Assembly: GCA_947496235.1 (NCBI GenBank)
Contig: CANMCE010000002.1
Span: 434,001-498,000, forward strand
Source of the DNA: an uncultured Glaciecola sp.
Lineage (GTDB): Bacteria > Pseudomonadota > Gammaproteobacteria > Enterobacterales > Alteromonadaceae
DNA length: 64,000 nt
Direction of reading: 5' to 3'
The translations under genes were made by a program, and so were the position numbers. Of the stretch, positions 63,649-64,000 are shown one piece after another. Position 1 is the first letter of the stretch. Each line of letters starts with the position of its first letter. The notes below the pieces were generated by a model. That model was not told the origin of the DNA. It saw only the letters and a program-made list of their open reading frames with translations, and ran no database searches.

Positions 63649-64000
63649 CTACTTCGACGCCATGTTAAAGACTAATTTGCGAGTAACTTGAACCTGCCGT
63701 TGCTCGGGGTTTTGTTCGGTTGCTTGATAGTGCAAAGATTCGATGCCCTGTAATGCGATACTATTCCATTGCTGTTTTTCATCAGACGCAATTAACGTTA
63801 ATTCCTGCACGTTGCCCTGTTCGTCTATGACATAGCTGACTTCAACCCAGCCGGGCGAGCTTATATTTGATAATGCGTTACGGTCTATGAGGAAGTGGCC
63901 GTTGTTGTCGGCTATCCAGTATAGCGCTAAATCTTTTTCGTCAACGCTTAAAGGTTTTTTGGATGTTTCGGTATTTTGCGAGCATGCAAATAAAAACAAC
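63649..64000 (-). CDS. TonB-C-like lipoprotein, partial (start outside window)
   Basis: The frame is open to the right edge, so the N-terminus is missing; the TTG at 63999 is probably a Leu in a signal peptide. The visible part begins LFACSQ, a lipobox-like Cys, and continues with a TonB C-terminal-like domain: PGWVEVSYVIDEQGNVQELT, then ALQGIESLHYQATEQNP. Such domains bind peptide or periplasmic partners. It is probably a small envelope lipoprotein; no TonB box system is visible here. Confidence 0.65.
   Translation of the reverse strand, partial: LFLFACSQNTETSKKPLSVDEKDLALYWIADNNGHFLIDRNALSNISSPGWVEVSYVIDEQGNVQELTLIASDEKQQWNSIALQGIESLHYQATEQNPEQRQVQVTRKLVFNMASK

Overview
The window looks like a chromosomal segment of a marine gammaproteobacterium of the Alteromonadales (Alteromonadaceae type, such as Paraglaciecola, Glaciecola or Aliiglaciecola). 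That assignment is inference. It rests on AT-rich DNA, core genes of gammaproteobacterial type (cysE, recQ, uvrD, rarD, selO, feoAB, split pntAA/pntAB/pntB, a full rutABCDEF set) and accessory genes common in polysaccharide-degrading marine bacteria (Tat-secreted GH43 enzyme, xylan-esterase-like hydrolase, several PEP-CTERM-like exported proteins, TPR and cyclic-di-GMP signalling proteins). I found no tRNA, rRNA, CRISPR array, transposase, integrase or phage gene.

Layout. 0-5.6 kb: 3' end of a VWA-domain protein, nagA, an iron-uptake unit (feoA-feoB with a Fur-box-like site, then an ATP-grasp gene) and ribA. 5.6-15.6 kb: a membrane GGDEF/EAL protein, prephenate dehydratase, an AraC regulator beside a truncated alcohol dehydrogenase, a GH43 enzyme with a hotdog protein, and a membrane-anchored AraC regulator. 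15.6-29.1 kb: selO, a cytochrome c lipoprotein, GST, recQ, rarD, a five-repeat secreted lipoprotein, SPFH plus small DNA-binding protein, uvrD with a perfect LexA box, and a DUF885 peptidase-like protein. 29.2-42.7 kb: four PEP-CTERM-like proteins, three of them preceded by -24/-12 (sigma-54 type) promoter candidates, mixed with a DUF418 protein, a TPR/TolB-like protein, an SDR/LysR divergent pair, a PAS-PAS chemoreceptor and an esterase. A long inverted repeat, probably a MITE or REP-like element, lies at 31.35-31.5 kb. 42.7-48.1 kb: an ECF sigma factor divergent from a Ser/Thr kinase with TPR-like C-terminus and a lipoprotein, then a gluzincin-like peptidase and small genes. 48.1-52.1 kb: the split proton-translocating transhydrogenase and tpm. 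52.3-57.1 kb: a tight five-gene operon. 57.2-63.5 kb: cysE, the rut pyrimidine-degradation operon and a divergent phzF-like gene. 63.5-64 kb: short repeats and a TonB-like partial gene.

The best candidate for an undescribed system is the operon at 52760-57120. It encodes a thermostable-hemolysin/GNAT-like protein, an acyl-adenylate-forming enzyme, a heme-oxygenase-like (TenA/UndA-like) putative diiron oxidase, a short-chain dehydrogenase and a periplasmic TPR protein. The first two genes overlap by 4 nt and the next gaps are 10-40 nt. This is the logic of a small pathway that activates, oxidises, reduces and transfers an acyl or amino-acyl group; the product cannot be deduced from sequence. 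Second in interest are the sigma-54-like PEP-CTERM regulon and the ECF sigma/kinase pair, which resembles the EcfP/PknT phosphorylation-controlled sigma system of Vibrio.
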